Of a DNA stretch of 64,000 bases, positions 44,265-56,004 are shown in pieces. Under the pieces are notes generated by a model, which had not been told where the DNA came from, ran no database searches, and saw nothing but the letters and a program-made list of their open reading frames with translations. The position numbers were made by a program, and so were the translations under genes. How positions within the stretch are numbered: the stretch's first letter is position 1; each line of letters begins with the position of its first letter. Origin of the DNA: Ypsolopha sequella (taxonomy: Eukaryota; Arthropoda; Insecta; Lepidoptera; Ypsolophidae); NCBI GenBank assembly GCA_934047225.1, contig OW203992.1, positions 5,879,501 through 5,943,500 on the forward strand. The letters run 5' to 3'.

Positions 44265-45540
44265 AGGGTTCCGTATCATTAGGTTCCGTGACCCTATTAC
44301 TAATCCTCCGCTGTCTATCCATCTATCACATGGGTCTACAGCTTCAGCCGTTATAGGTAGCGCGTAAATATTTTCACATAATATATGTTACATTGTCCTC
44401 TATCACGGCAAATAATAATATGGCCCCTATCACAGCATAAAAAGTTCAATAAATGGAAATCCAAGGGGGGTCCAATTATTCGATGTTATTTGTTTCAGCT
44501 CTATCTTTATAAAACAACAATTTTGGGCATATAAATATTAGAGTTCCGTATTCAAAAGGTGCTGATTTGTTTGTCAGGCGCTACCATTTTAGCGCTTTGT
44601 TTTTTGTCGCCTTGATGTTGCTATGTCATCTTTATTGTTGGTATTTACCATAATGATTTGGGGTTTCGTACCCATATTGTGTGATGGTAGTACGGAATCC
44701 TTCGTGAGCGAGTCTGAATTGCACTTAGCCGGTTTAATAGCGACTTAATTACGAAATGTTGAAATGTTGATAAATTCTTAAATAGACTAAATGTGTTTTA
44801 GGGTTCCTTACCCAAAGCACAAATTATTATAACAAAGGCTCTATCGTTAGAACGGTTATACATACAAGTTGAAAATTTAGGCAGACTACTTTAAAGTAAA
44901 ATAAGAAATAATAAAAATTAGGGTTCCTTCCTAAAAAGGTACCGAATTGTTTGTCAGGCGCTACCGTTTTATCGCTTTGTTTTTTGTCGCCTTGATGGTG
45001 CTATAGCATCTATGTTGTTGCAATTTACTTTTAGGGTTCCATACCCGTATTGTGTAGAGGTACGGAACCCTTTATGCGCGAGTCGGATTCGCAAACTACC
45101 GTTTTTTTAGTGACTTAATTACGAAATGTTGTTATTTTCTTCTTAAATAGACTAATATTGTGAATGTGTGGAACATTATAAATCACCCTTTTTAGGGTGC
45201 CTTACCCAAGGAACAGATTATTATAACAAAGGCTCTATCTTTAGAACGGTAATACAACATACAAGTAAAAGTTTAAACGGGCAGTCTGTAGTAAATACTT
45301 TAAAGTATGATAATGAAAATTTGGGTTCCATACTAAAAAGGTACCGAATTGTTTGTCAGGCGCTACCGTTTTATCGCTTTGTTTTTTGTCGCCTTAATGT
45401 TGCTATGGCATCTATATTGTTGTTATTTACTTTTAGGGTTCCGTACCCGTATTGTGTAGGGGTACGGAACTCTTTATGCACGAGTCAGATTCGCACTTTA
45501 CCGGTTTTATTTTTTAGTTTTCGCACATTAACTTTAACGT
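44265..45540 (+). repeat. GGAACCCT family, about three tandem units
   Basis: TTTGTCAGGCGCTACC occurs near 44571, 44951 and 45353, giving steps of about 380 and 402 bp. Each unit has TAGGGTTCC at its start, CGCTTTGTTTTTTGTCGCCT in the middle and GGTACGGAACCCTTTATGCG at its end. The second and third units also share ATTATTATAACAAAGGCTCT. The 124-codon frame at 45168-45542 is part of this array. Confidence 0.75.
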
Positions 45541-46805
45541 AGAATTTTTCGTTATTTAATAATAAATATTAATAATTTCGTAATTAGGCGTCTTTAATGC
45601 AAAGCAGCATACCACCAACGTCATCTAGTGTCATACAAATTTATAGATGCAGCTGGAAACATACATTTTGTATAGACTTTGTATGGAAATATTAAATTAC
45701 CAACCGCAAATAACATTTTTATATTTTTTTGTTGCAATGTACACTTAACACTAACCGCATGCAAAATTTCAAGTTTGTAGGCCTGCTAGAACACCTTTAG
45801 ACTTTTGATGATGTGTCAGTCAGTCAGTGACAAAATAAGGGAACTTTGACTTGAGATATTTCGTAATCAAATATAGGTACAAAGTTGTAATTTGGGGTCA
45901 GAAGTAGGATCAGTAAGTACTCTTAGTTACTGAAATTTCAGACTTCTAGCTTTACCCACAACGAAGATACAGGGGGGTTGAAAGTGCCGTGAGTTGCTTC
46001 GAGAAAAAGGATGGTACGGCCGTTCCGCGTTTTTTCTGCGAGACTTTGCGGGGGCACTGCCGTGCCCCCAGATTTACAATGACAAAAATTTGGACGTTAA
46101 TTAAATTCTTAGACATTCCACGTATTCATAAAGTTAGTCTCCAGCAGTGTTACCAGATGTAAAAAACGTAAAATACGTATAGCTTAATTTGAAAATTATT
46201 ATCCCCATACAAAATCACCAAAAATAGTGTGAGTGTATGAAAGCTTTGATGCCCAAATTACAGCGTTTGTATCACAATTTTTAATTCATTACAGTGCACG
46301 AAATGAAAGTACAGTGAAACTAATGCAATTAAAGTGCAATCGGTAGCACTGGTCTCCGGACAATTTTCTTTGTTTCTATGCTCCTTAAACTTCAACAAAG
46401 TTCATTCCCCCTCTCTCGTATCTTCATCTAGATCCGCAGTAGAGTTCCTAGGTTAATACCTGTTTACATAACCTACAAACTGCTGATTCAACAGTCTCCG
46501 GCCACGGCGGGAAATGAACTCCCACCCTTGAGATGCAAATTCCCGTCTCTGGTGAAGGCAAACTTTATACTTTATACGACAATTTGCAGTCGACCTGGTG
46601 AGCATGGCCTTTGTGTCTTTGATGTGAGGGAAATAGGTCTGCAATGATAGGGCATGGGTGCTTCAAAAGCCAGTCTGTTGTTTATTTAGGACTGCACTTT
46701 TATCTGCATTCATATACAACAGAAGTTTTAATTTTATTTGAGAATTATGTGACAGTTCATTTACACTTATTAAAACATGTAAAAGAATTCTGCAATCCAG
46801 TAGTT
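45541..46805. other. no recognised gene
   Basis: It has a short GTCAGTCAGTCAGTG run at 45816, then unique sequence. A GC-richer part (46020-46080) repeats CTGCCGTGCCCCCAG-like bases. No coding evidence. Confidence 0.35.
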
Positions 46806-46810
46806 CAGAA

Positions 46811-47037
46811 TGAGCGTTTTTCTCGTTGTTTTTTTTTTCTTATTTCTTAGCTTTCCTCCAGATGGCGCTGTCCGTGTCACCATAGATAAAATGTTTTTCG
46901 TAGCAATCAACGTTAAAGTGGTTTTTCGTTTGTTTGGAATCGGTGCAAATTTTGTCTTTGATTCTGTTGCTAAGAATACGACAGCGCCATCTAGGAATCT
47001 TATTTAACACTAAATTTGACATAATGAAAAACGCTCA
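46811..47037 (+). mobile_element. MITE family A, copy 3
   Basis: TGAGCGTTTTTCTCGTTG to GAAAAACGCTCA. The inner arms CAGATGGCGCTGTCC and ACAGCGCCATCTAGG are well preserved. It is near-identical to 56168-56396. Confidence 0.85.
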
Positions 47038-47204
47038 TTAAGGGCCTGTATTACCTTACTGACCACAGACTAGTCTGTGTTACGGCCGGACTGATTGGAT
47101 ACAGGACATAAGTAAAAAAATGGATCGAATTTAATATCAGTATGGTATACAAACTATCAGGTACTCGTATTTTAACAGCAAATGGTGAAACAGGGTCTAG
47201 ACCA

Positions 47205-47860
47205 AAAAAACCGGTCAAGTGCAAGTAGGACACGCGCCCTGTGGGTTCCGTGCCATTTAAATAGGTTAATATACTTAAATAATTAAAACAGTAATTACAA
47301 ACTTATCATTTACCTAAAAATTGTATGAAACAAAACTGGAAAATTAAGTTGGTTGAGTATTCGGGGCGTAGCCCTAAAACTACATTATAAATCGGCGTTT
47401 TTAGTAATTATTGTTTCAAACAGCATATGGTACATAATATACAGAAATTTCAAATTCCTAACTTTTTTGGCCTTTGAGATAGACTCCGTAACAAAAATGG
47501 TCTAAAAATGGCAAATTTGACAGCCTCCCATTTCTTTATTTTTTAAGATAATAAAAAAATATATATACTAGTTTATACTCTACTTAATGAGGTCTAGACA
47601 ATAACAAGTAACAACCCACATGCTAGGGTAAGAAAAAAAATTATTTTCGGCCTGTACGAGGCCCCCCTGAAAAATAATATAATTACATTTTAAATTCAAA
47701 TATCGGTTTTGAGTCAACATATTACACAACATAAAAATTTCAGGTTTCTATCTCATTTCGTCTAAGAGCTAGACACCCGTGACATACGGACAAGCAGACG
47801 GACAGCAGAGTGACATTAATAGGTCTCCGATTTGCCCTTCGGGTACGGAACCCTAATTAT
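47205..47860 (-). repeat. GGAACCCT family, full-length reverse copy
   Basis: It begins AAAACCGGTCAAGTGCAAGT, then AGGACACGCGCCC, and ends CTTCGGGTACGGAACCCTAA. About 655 bp, similar in span to 4430-5172. CGGACAAGCAGACGGACAG near 47790 is the reversed GTCTGTCTGTCC part. Confidence 0.65.
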
Positions 47861-49000
47861 AGTTTTTAAATGTAAAAGCAGTAAAAAGCATAGTATTTAC
47901 TCAGAAGCTAAATTATTTCCATGTCTGGTGGTATAATCTGTTAAAACATGGGTTATTAAGACACTCCAAATGAATTTCCAAACATATATTCAAAGTGTGA
48001 AGTTCTTTTTTCATTAACCTGAATTCCTGCTGTCTTGTATTTTCTTATCCCTTGGTTAAAGTAGATATAAGTAATTCAATGTATAGTTTAAGTTTATGTT
48101 AAAAAAAAGACATGATCTTGCCAAGTTTCTTGCCCGTTCTTCTTAGCAAGACTAATCGAATGGGCGGAGGTAGGCATGTATTTATATATGTAACCTATTA
48201 CTATGTAGTATATAGGATGGGATTTGGTCGGCCGCCTGGATTCGTGCTGGGGGCTCGGTTGGTGATCATTGAACCTTGTTCCTGGTCCCTGGCCGGGTCT
48301 CCGGTATGGGTTCAGGCGGTTGATTGGATTTCACCTTGTATAATAATATTTTACCTATAATTTTAATCGTATATATATTGCTACATAAATTAAATAAACA
48401 TTTAATCTAAGTAGTTCATGTACATTTATTATTTTATTACATATATTTTTATAAGATTAAAATTTGACTTGTGAAACGTGTATTATATATACCTACTTTG
48501 CAAAATAAACTTTTTGAATTTTGAATTTTGAAGTCATTAAAGATAATCTTAACACACGACACATTCTCCACAAATAAATAATGGAAAAAAAAGTATTTCT
48601 GTAACATGCATTACTACTGCTATCGGTAATGTGCATCTTCATTACATATTTACCCGCACGTCGTCCATCAGATTAATTAAATTTCTGCAGTGAAATGGGA
48701 TTTAACTTTAATAATTGGTATATTTCTGGGACACAAACTGATATCAGTAATTATGCAAATACGAATTGGCACACAAATAAATATCGATATATGCCAAATG
48801 TTCGCGCCTACGACTCACATAACCGGTCGTCGGAGCCCGCGGGTGCGGGGGTCGGGGGGAATCAGCGAGCCAGCTCGACACACTCAAAAGGAAAACTGAA
48901 CTGACACCACGCATTACTGTTTTATTTATATTAAATCCCTTCTTTGCTAGTTACGTTCTTTACTTTATGATCCTGCGGGAACACCAAATGTCAATATATA
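47861..49000. other. unique sequence with one GC-rich patch
   Basis: 48790-48880 is strikingly GC-rich (GGAGCCCGCGGGTGCGGGGG). Two overlapping 69-codon frames end near 48900; one begins MGFNFNNWYISGTQTDISNY. Neither has a domain or splice support. GAATTTTGAATTTTGAA lies at 48517-48533. Confidence 0.3.
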
Positions 49001-49261
49001 CAACGTGTAACACAAAGGTGTAACCATATTTGAAGAGCTTGTTCAGTCAATGATATAGAACAACTTTTACTATGGAACAAAACCTGTATCTCGAAAAAAA
49101 AAATACTGTTTCATAGAAAAATGCAATACCGCTCGGCCGATATGTATGGAAGGACAGATTTATTTTTTGAGATTTCAGGTTTGGCTCCATAGCAAAAGTT
49201 GTTCTATACCATTGACTGAATAAGCTCTTCAAATATGGTTACACCTTTCTGTTACACATTG
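49001..49261. mobile_element. MITE family E, copy 1 of 2
   Basis: CAACGTGTAACACAAAGGTG, then TAACCATATTTGAAGAGCTT, is mirrored at the right by AAGCTCTTCAAATATGGTTA, then CACCTTTCTGTTACACATTG. ATATA flanks both ends. The second copy is at 55206-55451. Confidence 0.8.
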
Positions 49262-49494
49262 TATATATGTATATTATTTATTTGGGTGAGTAATTTGTGA
49301 GTAACATCAATAATGGATAATAGGGTGTACTTTATTAAGTAATGTAACTTTATAACTTTATTCCAAAGGATCCCATTACCGTAAGTTCGCTGTTGATTAG
49401 TCAGAAAAAAACTTACTTGGAATCATTTTCAACTTTACTACTTTAACTTTAGTAAAGTTAAGGGCTACTTTTAGTTTTAAAACACACAAAGGGC

Positions 49495-50875
49495 CCCCTT
49501 TCTACTCAGCTGCCATATAAATGCTTTAACTGTTTGTGACGTCCTGGTGGCTTTGATTTCAATGAAACTTTGCACTCATCTTTATTTATGTTTATCTTCG
49601 CCCCACACCACATTCCAACCCATATTTTATCAAGAGGCGAAAGATGGTGAGATATTCATAAAGCGCCGAATTTGTGAAATGGTTTCAGGTAAAAACTGGT
49701 TTCTACGAAACGATTATTTATACAAAATCGTATAAACTTAGTCTTCGTTACATGAACGACGTCTGTATTTCCCTTTTTATTATTTCCAGTATAGATAAAA
49801 ATTATACAGCTTGCTAAACTTTATAAAAATATAATATGGTGTTTTATCAAATTTTACTTTTCGGTCTGTATGAAACTTACATGTTGTAAAACTTATGAAA
49901 AAAAATGTGAAGAAAATAATCCACATTCAGTTTTTATCTTTTCAGGTTAGGGGGCCTCTTAAGAAAACTCAATCCGGTAAAATCTCCACACAAAAGGTAA
50001 AAACTGATTGTGAAGTCAGCAGCTGATTTTCTTCATTTTTTTCACAAGTAACATATTATCTGGCGACGTCTAACTACGTCTCTATACAGATAGTATACAG
50101 CCCAAAAAGCTAAATTTTATGAAACGTCATCATATGAGCCGTCAAGATATCGTAACTTTTACGTAAAGTTCAGCGAGTCGTAAATTCTTTATCTATAATA
50201 TAATAAAAAAGTATATACAGACGTCGTCCATGTAAAGAAGACTAAGTTTAACACTTTTGTAGAAATAAACAGTTACCGTTTCACGGAAAACAGTTTTTAC
50301 CTAAAACCATTTCATAAATTCGGCGCTTTTTGGATATCTCGCCATCTTGCACCTCTTGATGAGATATGAGTCGGAATGTGCTGTGGGGGGAAGAGAAACA
50401 AATATAAAGATGAGTGCAGAGTTTCATTGAAATTTAATTACTTTTTTATTAATTAACAGTTACAGTTTCATGGAAAACTGTTTTTACCTGAAACCGTTTC
50501 ACAAATTCGGCGCTTTTTGGTTATCTCGCCATCTTGCATCTCTTGATGAGATATGAGTCGGAATGTACTGTGGGGGGAAGAGAAACAAATATAAAGATGA
50601 GTGCAGAGTTTCATTGAAATTTAATTACGTTTTTATTAATTAACAGTTACAGTTTCATGGAAAACTGTTTTTACCTGAAACCATTTTACTAATTCGGCGC
50701 CGTTCTAATATCGATTTGAATAGCTCGGCATCGTGCACCTCTTGATGAGAGATGAGTCGGAGTACTGCATCGGGGATAGGGAAACCTATCTAAGGATGTG
50801 TGTAAACTTTCATTGAGATCAGACCGACCAGGACGTCACAAACACCAAAGGAATTTTTTTATGGCAGCTGAGCAG
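49495..50875. mobile_element. family D long foldback with internal triplication
   Basis: The left arm 49495-49955 and the right arm 49975-50875 are inverted copies, from CTCAGCTGCCATATAAATGC outside to GTAAAAACTGATTGTGAAGT inside. In the right arm a block starting ACAGTTACMGTTTCA is present three times, at 50269, 50456 and 50643 (period 187 bp). Each block has AATTCGGCGC and ATGAGTCGGA. Single-arm copies are at 21229 and 28879. Confidence 0.75.
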
Positions 50876-50900
50876 TTTACACCTATTTCAATTATATCTA

Positions 50901-51176
50901 TACAAGGTGACTTTTTGATCATCGTCCAAATTCATACTGGAGGCTTGATAAGTGATCAGTATCTTGTATCAGTAACAATTTTTGAGAAATTCGTTAAATG
51001 AAATTTCGGCTTCCCATAGAAATTCAGTTCCAGTACCGAGTGAATCACTATGGGGAGTCGAAATTTAATTTTACGAATTTCACCAAAATTGTTATTGATC
51101 CATGATACTGATCACTTACCAAGCCCCCAGTATGAATTTGGACGATGATCAAAAAGTCACCTTGTATAAGGAAAAT
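50901..51176. mobile_element. MITE family B, full-length palindromic copy
   Basis: TACAAGGTGACTTTTTGATC, then ATCGTCCAAATTCATACTGG, is perfectly mirrored at 51137-51176. The inner arms continue with a few mismatches to the centre. TA at both ends fits a Tc1/mariner-type target. This is the copy that best defines the family. Confidence 0.85.
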
Positions 51177-51341
51177 AAAAAGAGTTCTCTCAGAAAACAT
51201 GAACCCTCAAAACATCCATACAATACAATACGTATCATAAATTCCAAAGAACCTTCATATTTTATGTACAACTCGAAAGCATTTTCAAAACCTAATAAAG
51301 TTGACGACGAAGGGATCGTCAACATACAGGACCACTTCTAA
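51177..51341 (+). other. open frame after MITE, unknown
   Basis: An open frame runs out of the MITE to a stop at 51341, with KSSLRKHEPSKHPYNTIRII and later KVDDEGIVNIQDHF. An AATAAATAATG-like stretch follows at 51348. It might be the remnant of a terminal exon cut by the MITE, but nothing proves it. Confidence 0.15.
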
Positions 51342-51587
51342 AAACTATAAATAAATAATGAAAATGTAGTCACACAAAGAAGCGAATACACCAGTGGCAC
51401 GCTGAAGGCTAAAAGAACATATAAAACTATAAATGCTATTGATTTCTTTACAAAGTAAACATATCAGCCAGAGTGTACTGGATGGATAGACCGACAGCTT
51501 AAACGGATTATCGACGGGAATCGTAATTGACTATGAGTAATAATAATAAAAATGAGTTAAATTTTGCTCTTTCCGAAAGTAATTCGG

Positions 51588-51708
51588 AAATATTATTAGG
51601 AGAACGGGACTCACCGTGTTTTGTTTTTATATTTACCCGAAGTTTCAGCAGAGCTTCAACTGCCATGGTCGCGGGATGACACGTCAGTCCCGTACTCCTA
51701 ATAATATT
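51588..51708. repeat. 121-bp palindromic MITE
   Basis: AATATTATTAGGAGAACGGG, then ACTCACCGTG, is mirrored by CACGTCAGTCCCGTACTCCT, then AATAATATT. Confidence 0.7.
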
Positions 51709-53135
51709 TATAGTGACCTTGTAAGTTTAAAAAATTATCTAATTGGGAAATAATTAAAGATTATTAATATTTCATTAATACTGTAATTTGACATAAGACA
51801 ACACCCTCGCAAGGACTAATGAAGTTCACTCTAAAGTTGGCCGAATTGTCGAGTTTTTCGCGTAAAATATCAAAGTTAGTCATAGCTGTAATAATTATTT
51901 CCTTAAGGGGAAACATGAGGAGAAATGAAATGACAGACTTTGAATAATCTGGAAATGCAGTCAAAAAAAATACACCTATGTTTTCCTTACGTTTATGAAG
52001 TAAGTTTGAACAAACCACGTCAATCGATTCGTATATTTACTGTAAATAAAATATTTTGTAAACATCTATTTTACTAATTTTAGACTTGATATTGATTTTC
52101 TATCGAGTATTGTTTTCAGGATTTAGTTGGTTGTTTCTTTATAAAATTTGTTTGAATGATACCTAGCTAGTTCGAAAAAATCGTGTTTTTATTTCAACCA
52201 CTTGCCGGGTTATTTAATAAAAACGCAGTCTGGCGCGCGTTTTTATTGAATAACTCGGCTTTTGGTTGAATTAAAAACGCAGCGCGCGTGATATTTCGGT
52301 TGTCGTAACAGCCACGGCGCAGAGCGCGCTATTTTAAACAATAATGAAACGTCATAGAGTTCAGTTCTAATTGATTCAAAATGAGGTGCTCAATCTCGGG
52401 TCACCCATACATACCCTTAGTACTGTACGTTCAAAATAACTTTTGTTTACCAAAATCTATATTGGGAGATTACTTGAACCAATTACCTATCTATTACAGA
52501 TAACATTTACTTCTTATTTTCAATAATATCGTGTATTCGACTCTAGTTTAGGAATGTTTACTGTTTTTGCAGTAGAGTATTGGTTAAACCGTCAAACTGA
52601 TAAACGATAGGTTAAAAAAGTGATGCGCAAATATCACTCACATTACGCACATAAATATTGCTTGATATGAACCTGCCTTTCTGTATTTTTAGGTTATTTT
52701 CTATTTATAGCTTATTGGATAGATAGGTGAGATTGCCGCACATACATTGCGTGTCCATTGGGTAATTCGTTCAAGGCCATATAGTACCGGATGGGATAGA
52801 TAGACCGACAGGCATTCGGTAAATATTTCAGCAGGCTGTGACGTAACGCCTGAAACATTTACAGGTTTAGAGCTTTCGTATTTCGCATGTGAAGTAATAT
52901 ATACGTGGTATTATGTGGATATTTGTCAAAACTTCTATGTTAGTTAGAAAATTCAGTTGTTTGCACTTTGCACGTGAACAAAATATTTTACCTTCATATT
53001 ACTGGATTACTGCAGCAGATTTAAATAATGCTATAGATTATTAGATGGACACTGGAACGAAACTGATGTCTTTATTTACATACACGGAAGTGTTCCAAAT
53101 TCTGAAAATAAGAGAGGACGCACCGACCTTGCATG
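51709..53135. other. no recognised gene; small hairpin at 52196-52285
   Basis: AACCACTTGCCGGGTTATTT, then AATAAAAACGC, pairs with GCGTTTTTATTGAATAACTC, then GGCTTTTGGTT, within 90 bp. CGTAACAGCCACGGCGCAGA at 52305 resembles family C. Otherwise unique. Confidence 0.4.
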
Positions 53136-53214
53136 TACAGTGGAGACCGCATCAAGTAAGACACATTGGATTTTGCACCTATATAGTGTATAGCTTGATG
53201 TGGTCTCCACTGTA
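53136..53214. mobile_element. 79-bp Tc1/mariner-type mini-element
   Basis: TACAGTGGAGACCGCATCAA and TTGATGTGGTCTCCACTGTA are inverted ends, with TA at each border. Only about 37 bp lie between the arms. Confidence 0.65.
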
Positions 53215-53741
53215 CTTGAAGTATTGTAAAGTCCACAGCATGAACAGTCAAGTAAATACTTAAACAACGAATTTTTTCCATTATTCAATGAGAATGTTGC
53301 TACCTTCTCTATTTTTTTTCGGGAGCGCTTTTAGACTTTGGTAGTTACCAACCAAAAAAGGTGGGATCAAAAGTCGTAAAATAAAAGACGTGATTTAAAG
53401 ATAAAGTGCTATATTCATTACAAACTATACAGATTCGCCGATCTCTCGCCGAAACATTAACAACTCCAAATTAAGATAATTCACGAAAAGATATCTAAAA
53501 AGCAATTTTTAACTGTAATTGACGTAACATTGATGAAATAAAGGCAGTGAACAGTTTAAAATGTGCAAAAGTAAGCTTGGTCGCACACTGAGCAATATGT
53601 ATGTACGTTGCATTTTGGGTAATTAAAAAAAAAATTGTAGACAGGTAACCTTATAATGGGTCACTACTAAAGGTGCACTTTTAATGCAACAAGGCTGCAG
53701 CTCGTCATTTTGTCAAGATCTCCTTAACTCTCTTAATTTTC

Positions 53742-53840
53742 ATTAAGTTCTTTAATTAGTTAATTAAGTTCTTCAATTAGTTCATTATGTTCTTTAATTA
53801 GTTCATAAAGTTCTTTAATTCGTTAATTAAGTTCTTTATC
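53742..53840. repeat. AAGTTCTTTAATTAGTT tandem repeat
   Basis: The unit TTAAGTTCTTTAATTAGTTA (about 24 bp) is repeated four to five times, with drift at each copy. Confidence 0.75.
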
Positions 53841-53850
53841 TAGCAGTGGC

Positions 53851-54100
53851 GTGCATAGAACTTTTTTCCGGAAAAGTAATCAGAAGGTCAAGTTTGGCAA
53901 TAAAAAAATATGAAAAAATGTAAATAACACTTTGAAAAAAGAAAGTTTGTATGACGCCAGGGTAGGCACTGCCTACCCTAGAAAGAACATTTCCATACAA
54001 ACTTTTTTTTTTTCAAAGTGTTATTTAAATTTTTTCATATTTTTTTTTTATTGTCAAACTTGACCTTCTGATTGCTTTTCCGGAAAAAAGTTCTATGCAC
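53851..54100. repeat. 250-bp foldback with GGTAGGC palindrome at its centre
   Basis: GTGCATAGAACTTTTTTCCG, then GAAAAGTAATCAGAAGG, is mirrored at the right for about 105 bp. The centre is AGGGTAGGCACTGCCTACCC. CAGTGGC just outside the left edge resembles a hAT end, but the right side lacks it. Confidence 0.75.
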
Positions 54101-55205
54101 AATAGATCACAGTCCAGATAGTGGTTTCAATCCACCTTAGAGATAGTACAATAGTGAAGTAGCCAAGTTGTCATATTGACATTACCTTGCAGCTCCAACG
54201 TGTTTTATAGCCGCATTCAAAGTGTGCCTTCAGGTTTGTCAGAACTACCAATATTATATTATAGAACCAATACAATATTATAAAAAAAAACATATTGATC
54301 TAATGGGGTTGAACATAAGTTGTCAGTGTGCGAAAAGACTAACACTAGACAGCAACGATCCAACTATTATTTTCATTACCAATATCAGTCCTTACTTAAT
54401 TCCTAGAGGTTTTACTAATTTAAGGAAGTAAAATATGAAGTAACAAGATTAGTTGGTATTGGACGTATACCTACAGTTTTTTTCTTTTGCAAAGATTTTG
54501 TACACGGAATGAGCCTCTTTATATTAGATGATTTTACAACGACACGACAGCGACACGACAATGACATCGATGAGACGCTAGCTTCATACTCAACTAACAC
54601 AATGTATTTTATATAAAGACCCAGAATTGTAATGTCGAGTCGGTGAAGAATCGGATAGTGTGAAGAAGCTCAATAACAGATTGTCATGTAATTTAATGAG
54701 GTATTCAAAACTGAATAGGGTAACTTAAGGGCTAAGGTTGCGGGCATACCGACCGACGACGTGTCAGGAATAAAAACTTGTGTAACTAAACTACATAAAA
54801 GGTATAATATACGCTATGTTTTATTTTATTTCCTAGGTATTGTAATGGTAATCATAGATGTTCTACAGTTTTTACACTCGGTCTATTACCATTTTGCAGT
54901 AATTGTCTAGTTTATGTTTTTTCTACATGTACTTTTAAAGAAAAATTCAGCAGCCTACTTTAATACAAGTTTTTTCTTATGAAATGAGATGCTAGAAATA
55001 CCAAATGATCTTTAAGATCAGGAAACTTTGGTGTAACTATAACTTTTTATGTTTGAACAGCTAAAGAGCTGTATAGTTTTTTCATTTTAACAATAAAAAG
55101 TCATCCTCGGACCTTCGCTAAGTCGTGAAAGATCAAAAAGTGCTATGTTATAGTTGCTTTTAAAAGCAGAATGTAGAGTTTCTGACTTGCCGTAGTAAAC
55201 ATATA
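54101..55205. other. 3' flank of the minus-strand gene
   Basis: No gene is recognised. On the minus strand, AATAAA signals are at 54820-54825 and 54825-54830, about 850 bp beyond the stop codon at 55671, and could end the transcript. Confidence 0.3.
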
Positions 55206-55451
55206 CAATGTGTAACAGAAAGGTGTAACCATATTTGAAGAGCTTATTCAGACCATGGTATAGAACAACTTTTACTATGGAGCCAACCCTGAAACCTCAA
55301 AAAAAAATCTGCCCTACCATACATTTAGGCCGAGCGGCATTGCATTTTTCTATAAAACAGTCGTTTTTTTTTCGAGATACAGTTTTTTTTTATAGTAAAA
55401 GTTGACTGAATAAGCTCTTCAAATATGGTTACACCTTTCTGTTACACGTTG
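55206..55451. mobile_element. MITE family E, copy 2
   Basis: CAATGTGTAACAGAAAGGTG to CACCTTTCTGTTACACGTTG. It is inverted in relative orientation to 49001-49261. It would lie in the 3' UTR of the minus-strand gene. Confidence 0.8.
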
Positions 55452-55596
55452 TATATCAACGTACTTGTAAAATGAAAAACTGTTGAAAGTTCACAAAGTG
55501 TGCCGAAGTACCCATTTTACGTTTACTTTAGAGCCTTTTAAATTTGCCTGTGAGCCCGCAACCCATCACATGTGCTTACGATTAGGTCACGTTAAC

Positions 55597-55670
55597 GATA
55601 CGATAGCGATACGACGACGCGACGACACGACGACACGACGACACGACGACGCGACGACACGACGAAACGA
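55597..55670. repeat. ACGACGACACG minisatellite at the stop codon
   Basis: CGACGACACGACGACACGAC-type units, ten or so short repeats, end one base before the stop triplet of the last exon. It therefore forms the first 74 bases of the 3' UTR on the minus strand. Confidence 0.85.
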
Positions 55671-55752
55671 CTAGACCGCGTTGCCAGGACTGGCGTTACC
55701 GTTGACGTTCAGAGGAATCGTGTTGAACTCATCTTCGATGTCGTCTGATTTC
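55671..55752 (-). CDS. last exon of single-pass membrane protein gene
   Basis: The exon follows a TTTTATTTTACAG acceptor. Its first base completes a CG|G arginine codon left by the exon at 58015-58099. It then encodes 26 residues, KSDDIEDEFNTIPLNVNGNA then SPGNAV, and a TAG stop. The peptide is acidic near the membrane and then neutral, a typical short cytoplasmic tail with no kinase, PDZ-ligand or ITAM-like motif that I can see. The exact phase match supports a real gene. I do not recognise the family, and upstream exons are not visible in the window. Confidence 0.75.
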
Positions 55753-56004
55753 CTGTAAAATAAAATATATATTAGGCCGTTACGCACAAGGAAATAAAAA
55801 ATATCTTGAATCGAATGGCGTTTCATGTTACAATTAATTATGGAGATACCAACTGAAAACGGAGATATCACTAAAAGCTTGCCGATGTCGAACGTAAATA
55901 AATTTAAGGAGACATAATTTAATTCCGATATTTTGCAATTTAGAATATCAAATTCGAAACAGTAGATAATAACTTGACAAATTTCTCGTTTTTAAAAAAC
56001 ATTC

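Noticed and set aside
45168..45542. 124-codon plus-strand frame
   Set aside because: It lies wholly in a tandem unit of a dispersed repeat and has no domain.
51102..51341. 79-codon frame as a complete gene
   Set aside because: Its first third is MITE terminal repeat; only the last part could be coding, and without support.
53072..53288. Overlapping frames of about 70 codons on both strands
   Set aside because: They run across a small palindromic MITE, which opens both strands.
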